Below the pieces are notes generated by a model. That model made no database searches. It saw only the letters and a program-made list of their open reading frames with translations, and had not been told where the DNA came from. Below, piece after piece: positions 61,101 through 64,000 of a stretch of DNA of 64,000 nt (position 1 is its first letter; every line of letters starts with the position of its first letter). The DNA comes from Agelaius tricolor (Eukaryota > Chordata > Aves > Passeriformes > Icteridae): the NCBI GenBank assembly GCA_023055355.1, contig JALJCS010000001.1, positions 55,309,381 through 55,373,380 of the forward strand, read 5' to 3'. A program made the translations under genes and the position numbers.

Positions 61101-63475
61101 CAACTGCATGAAACTAAACATTATGGATGGCAACAATTCTAAAATATTTCAGAGTTGAACACTAATGGATGCAGGACTTAAATCAAAAATATTTTACCAC
61201 TTAAACTCAGCATTAAAGTTTACCTGTATTGAATAAGAAGTCTGCCCACCAGTTCTGTGGGGCTTTTGCAAACTCAGACAATACCAACCTGCAGCATAGT
61301 GACTGGCTGTGTGTAAGCTTCTGTCTGTGTTGTAATAACGGTACTCTTATCCACTGTAGCACTCTGCGTCGTTTGAGTATTTTCTTTAGCAGCTTCTGAG
61401 CTTCTGGCTGTTTCCCACTCTTTAAAAATGATGTATTTTATTATAAAAAAATAATTAATGTATTATTTTTGTTTAGATGTCTTCCTTCTTAAACAATAAA
61501 TTTGAATCTAGTATGTACATAGATTCATTACAAATAGCCCTCAAACTTATTTTTGAAAAGAACAAGTGCAATTATTTATTATTTCTCTTTATTTTAAAGA
61601 GAAAAACATCTTTATCCACCTGCAATGATGTTTAATTTTGCCTGTATACAAACTGATTTTTCAAAACTTGCCAACTTTTTTTACCAATCATTCTGTTAAC
61701 AATTTGCAATATAGAGTATGCTCCTGTTTTCTAAAAACTCCTGTAGCCAATATATGTATGTTACCACTTGGCAACTGTACAATGAGAAAGAATCCTGATG
61801 TTAAACAAACCTCACCACAACCTCCATTTCTTCCATCTGTCATTTCTCCAAGAATTTTGTACTTTAAGTGTAACATAGTGAAGGTATTTCGGTAATGTTA
61901 CATGTTTTAATTTTTGTCATTTATACTCAATTTTCACTCAAAGCAAGATTGTATTTTGACCCAAAGAATCACTGTCACTATTGTGAAAGTCTTAATCTAC
62001 TGTTTATTTCAGTATAATCTGTTTCAAGAAATTACAATACAAATAAATCTTTCATAAACTTAACAAACTATTCACTTGGGTTTCAGATTAAGGGCTAACA
62101 CGACTTGTTTTCCTGTCTCTCTGACTTTATGGAAAAAATACCATAAGGTTCTGCTAACCTGTGCCTATCAGGACAAGTTCTAATTTCAACTTAATTCTTT
62201 ACCAGAATACAAGACTTTCCTAATCACAAGCAGATAACAATTTCTACACAAATTGATATTTCACATACCAGTGCACAAGAAATTCAAACCTCTTAAAATA
62301 TGCTAACCTTTATTAACTTGCCTAAACTAATTATCTTCTGTCACCAGTTCTTCATTGTCATGACAATCAACTAAATCTAAAATTAGTTGATTAATCTAAA
62401 AATAAAATCTAGATTTCATTATTTCAGTGCCATTTATATTGTAAACAAAGAGCTAGAAAAATCTAAGCAAATGAAAAAAGACTATATATTTCCTAAAAAA
62501 AATTTTTTCTGAGAATTTGTAATTACCAAAATAAACACACTGTCTATCAGAATTATTAATGTTTGTACCTGTATTTACTGTTTCCTGATCAATCATGCCA
62601 CCTTCAGCAAAGCCCTCCAAATCATCCAATTTCACTTTCTCCCACGGAATATAGGAAACTCCCAGATCCACATCCCAGAATTGCTTGTATTCTGTTTTCA
62701 CACCTTTATTCAAAGCCCAAGCAATCTGAAAATAAAACCCAATCAGACAGTCTGGTAAATCATATAACCTGGGAACAGAATATTTCAGATTATTTCCTTC
62801 AAGTTTCTGTCACTGCACATAAATCCTCAGCGTCTACTAATTAAAAGTTTTAACAATGTTTGGATCTTAAATGAACCTGCAAGAAGTTTACTTGGCCTCT
62901 ACAACAGGTACATGTATGGTGAATTACATCAGAAAGCTTAAATTTGTTCTACATTAATCCTAACATATATATGGGGAAATTAAAAATACAGCATTTCAAG
63001 GACTCACTCTAAAGTATCAAGCAGGTAGAAGAAATCCCTATAACATTTAACAAAATACTTATCTCTAAGACTAGTATAAAATTTAATATTAAGTGACCCA
63101 AATTGTCAGGTAGAGGACTTAGGTTGTATGTACATAAACTATGGTCCAGGTGTTTCCTAAAGATCAAGTAATTTTTCTACCCTTCATATTGCCTGTTAAA
63201 AGATGCATTTTACACAGAGAAAAAGCAGGTTACACCTCACTGCTTCATTCTTCTTCTCCACATTGTACATTTGGGTGAACAGCTGCTAAAAGACAAACCA
63301 TCATAGTAGAATTTTACTGTGTTTAAAATGGACAGCATCCTTAAGATTAAAATCACATTACCTTAATAATTTTAGATCCAATTTTATATGACCCAGAACT
63401 AAGTTTCTGAAGAGCACGATATGCATCTTGTCTATGTACCATACAGACATAAGCACATCCTCTTGGGGGAATCAT
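56434..63475 (-). CDS. SCAF8: SCAF8 (SR-related CTD-associated factor 8), 3' part, seven coding exons
   Basis: SCAF8 is a nuclear protein that binds the phosphorylated C-terminal domain of RNA polymerase II. Together with SCAF4 it suppresses early polyadenylation, and it also supports elongation (family knowledge). Seven exons with GT/AG borders and matching phases join into 851 residues: 63362-63475, 62569-62725, 61289-61419, 60174-60318, 59578-59658, 58768-58989 and 56434-58139. Domain order: second half of the RRM with RNP1-like RGCAYVCM (1 to about 50), linker (51-134), proline-rich segments (135-283), 13 repeats PPxVSSxSGL (284-474), Pro-rich with PPPPPRGPFPPGD (475-554), four 11-residue repeats (610-653), Arg/Asp-rich (696-764) and an acidic tail ending ESEPVVESTETEGT, which matches human SCAF8 as I remember it. 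Human SCAF8 has about 1271 residues. The CTD-interacting domain and the first RRM half lie beyond the window. Introns are about 0.5-1.15 kb and hold no recognised repeat. Confidence 0.97.
57031..57162 (-). repeat. Coding tandem repeat in SCAF8, four 33-bp units
   Basis: Four consecutive 11-residue units read PVDVRDSVGRP, PVDPREGIGRP, PVDGREHFARP and HIDMRESFGRP, followed by a partial GIDNLGRRE. The human protein carries a comparable series (from memory), so this is an ancestral feature of SCAF8. Alternating acidic and basic residues suggest a mixed-charge disordered segment. Confidence 0.88.
57568..58139 (-). repeat. Coding tandem repeat in SCAF8, 13 units of 42-45 bp
   Basis: Thirteen back-to-back units of 14 or 15 residues follow the pattern (V/I/M)QPPxVSSxSGLxGG. 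The first ten are mostly 15 residues; the last three are 14. Units differ by substitutions, so the array is old rather than a recent slippage product, although Ser-Ser-x-Ser-Gly-Leu is kept in nearly all. It is followed by the non-repetitive MQHPAAVPN segment. The repeat is likely disordered; no binding partner can be read from sequence. Confidence 0.93.
58768..58989 (-). CDS. SCAF8: SCAF8 exon: LVQPP to ENNRS segment
   Basis: This exon has 222 bp (74 codons, phase 1 both ends) and is frame-neutral if skipped. It encodes PLVQPPLPIAQETMKDV, then a stretch with TSNLATPTLSAGSVFNP and ISSSENNRS. The human protein has the same order of motifs (LVQPSL, ETVKDV, SNLATSALPAGNVFN, ISSGENTRS, from memory). 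The acceptor is atatctctacag|CTT and the donor TCTG|gtaaga. Confidence 0.93.
59578..59658 (-). CDS. SCAF8: SCAF8 exon: VVPPP repeat
   Basis: This 81-bp exon completes a Gly codon and encodes GYMPPPVPPVVPPPVVPPP and so on to PVVPT. The DNA carries a 15-bp unit repeated about three times with no visible change (59592-59639), each unit giving five residues (VVPPP). The acceptor is ttccatatag|GTT and the donor ACAC|gtaagt. The exon is divisible by three, so it could be skipped without breaking the frame. Confidence 0.93.
59592..59639 (-). repeat. 15-bp coding microrepeat in SCAF8
   Basis: The 15-base unit ggtgggacaacaggt (plus-strand reading) recurs about 3.2 times with no visible change, encoding VVPPP each time. 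Identical units suggest recent expansion or homogenisation by slippage, unlike the diverged larger repeat in the last exon. Confidence 0.85.
60174..60318 (-). CDS. SCAF8: SCAF8 exon: Val/Pro-rich segment
   Basis: This exon has 145 bp, 48 codons plus one base. It encodes IPVAPAVPAVSLVPPAFPV, then a segment with VPPPGYSPIPPPPFLRASF and NPSQPPP, closely matching the human counterpart as remembered. The acceptor is catgaaaaaag|ATT and the donor CCAG|gtaagt, a near-consensus site. Proline-rich low-complexity linkers of this kind are typical of Pol II CTD-associated SR-like factors. Confidence 0.94.
61289..61419 (-). CDS. SCAF8: SCAF8 exon: Thr/Gln-rich linker
   Basis: This exon has 131 bp and completes the split Glu codon (G|AG). 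It encodes EWETARSSEAAKENTQTTQ and continues to a TQTEAYTQPVTMLQ end. Human SCAF8 has a comparable EWETVKSSE start, from memory. The donor is CAG|gttggt. The acceptor is catttttaaag|AG, with an A/T-rich rather than pyrimidine-rich run-up, so it looks weak. The length is not a multiple of three; skipping it would shift the frame. Confidence 0.9.
62354..62392. repeat. Palindrome plus hairpin in a SCAF8 intron
   Basis: A perfect 14-bp palindrome (attgtcatgacaat, 62354-62367) overlaps a perfect 10-bp inverted repeat: aatcaactaa at 62365-62374, an 8-base loop, and ttagttgatt at 62383-62392. It lies 176 bases downstream of a donor site in the direction of transcription. Confidence 0.85.
62569..62725 (-). 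CDS. SCAF8: SCAF8 exon: end of RRM and conserved WDVDLG segment
   Basis: This exon has 157 bp, phase 0 in and one base over at the end. It encodes IAWALNKGVKTEYKQ, WDVDLGVSYIPWEKVK and GFAEGGMIDQETVNT, nearly identical to the human protein as remembered. The acceptor is gttttattttcag|ATT and the donor ACAG|gtacaa. Reading past the donor gives unrelated residues before a stop, which confirms the splice border. Confidence 0.95.
63362..63475 (-). CDS. SCAF8: SCAF8 exon: RRM core with RNP1 (first exon in window)
   Basis: This is a 114-bp exon of exactly 38 codons, phase 0 at both ends. It starts MIPPRGCAYVCMVH and ends with GSKIIK. The RGCAYVCM stretch fits the RNP1 beta-strand of an RRM. The acceptor reads ttttccatag before ATG and the donor is AAG|gtaatg. 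The upstream exon, which should carry RNP2 and the GQIESIN-type segment, was looked for in 63476-64000 and not found, so it lies outside the window. Confidence 0.96.
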
Positions 63476-64000
63476 CTATGGAAAAACAGCAGTGGTTTTA
63501 AAAAGTAGGAAAATCAGTACTTCAGATTATGTAACAACACTAATTGTATACTAATACTATAGAAAGAAAGGCTTACACTGTAAGCAACTGTTACCTTAAT
63601 TGGCCATATTAACAAGTTTGGGCATGGCGAAAACTTAAGAGTGATACTGGCAGGCTGCTTCAGTTACAACATTTTCAAGAGGCAGCAGCAAGCTGAAGAA
63701 TGAGTGTTATAAATGACATGAAAAATTTGAACAAGGAGCAGACTGGGAGCTACATTATGACAACATCAGAAAAGCAAAGGTTGCTACCTCAAGCTCCAGA
63801 TTCTCTGTGAGCTGAGCAATAACCTCTCACAGATAAGCAAAATAGTGATTAAAAGTATATTGCATTTTAAAAGGGTAGACTCCTCACTCCTGAATGTGAT
63901 TTTTTTCTAATGTTTTACTGTATTTATGTATGTATAGCATGTTTATTTATTGTATGACATACCATGTAACCTTTGCAAGCTTATGCTAGCTAAATTGTCA
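63476..64000 (-). other. SCAF8: SCAF8 intron (partial)
   Basis: Upstream of the first exon in the window there are 525 bases of A/T-rich intron continuing past the window edge. No further SCAF8 exon, repeat or RNA gene is recognised in it. Confidence 0.8.

Overview
The window is vertebrate nuclear DNA and almost certainly avian. It carries several CR1 retrotransposon pieces in both orientations. It also has two short elements with a tRNA-Ile-like head joined to a CR1-type tail. That is the layout of TguSINE1, a SINE known from passerine birds, so a songbird or other passerine is the best guess. Gene density is low: one protein-coding gene lies at the right end, and about 55 kb to its left has no recognisable coding exon.

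Layout. (1) 56434-63475, minus strand: the last seven coding exons of SCAF8 (RBM16), an RNA polymerase II CTD-associated mRNA anti-terminator. They cover the second half of the RRM, the proline-rich linker, a 13-unit PPxVSSxSGL repeat, a four-unit 11-residue repeat, an Arg/Asp-rich segment and the conserved acidic C-terminus, 851 residues in total. The 5' exons (CTD-interacting domain, first half of the RRM) lie beyond base 64000. A 3' UTR probably runs to about 55430. (2) About 10400-11520: a GC-rich block, with TATA, YY1-like and CRE-like motifs on its left flank, abutting a 190-bp tract made almost only of A and C. It is the only promoter or CpG-island candidate in the left part. In other amniotes TIAM2 lies downstream of SCAF8, so a distal TIAM2 promoter or a lncRNA start is possible but unproven. 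(3) The rest is intergenic DNA with interspersed repeats: CR1 pieces at 5.7, 6.5-6.9, 16.4, 27.2-29.3, 34.3 and 52.3 kb; SINEs at 39.5 and 41.4 kb; and two diverged copies of one solo LTR at 16.8 kb (minus) and 44.7 kb (plus), each with a 6-bp target-site duplication. There are also local duplications, an (AT)n microsatellite, G-rich tracts and short perfect hairpins.

I see no sign of an undescribed multi-gene system. The most useful second looks are the enlarged SCAF8 repeat, the paired solo LTRs, the passerine SINE copies, the strand-asymmetric A/C tract beside the GC island, and one speculative small secreted ORF at 42157-42384. Family names come from memory of consensus sequences; no database search was possible.
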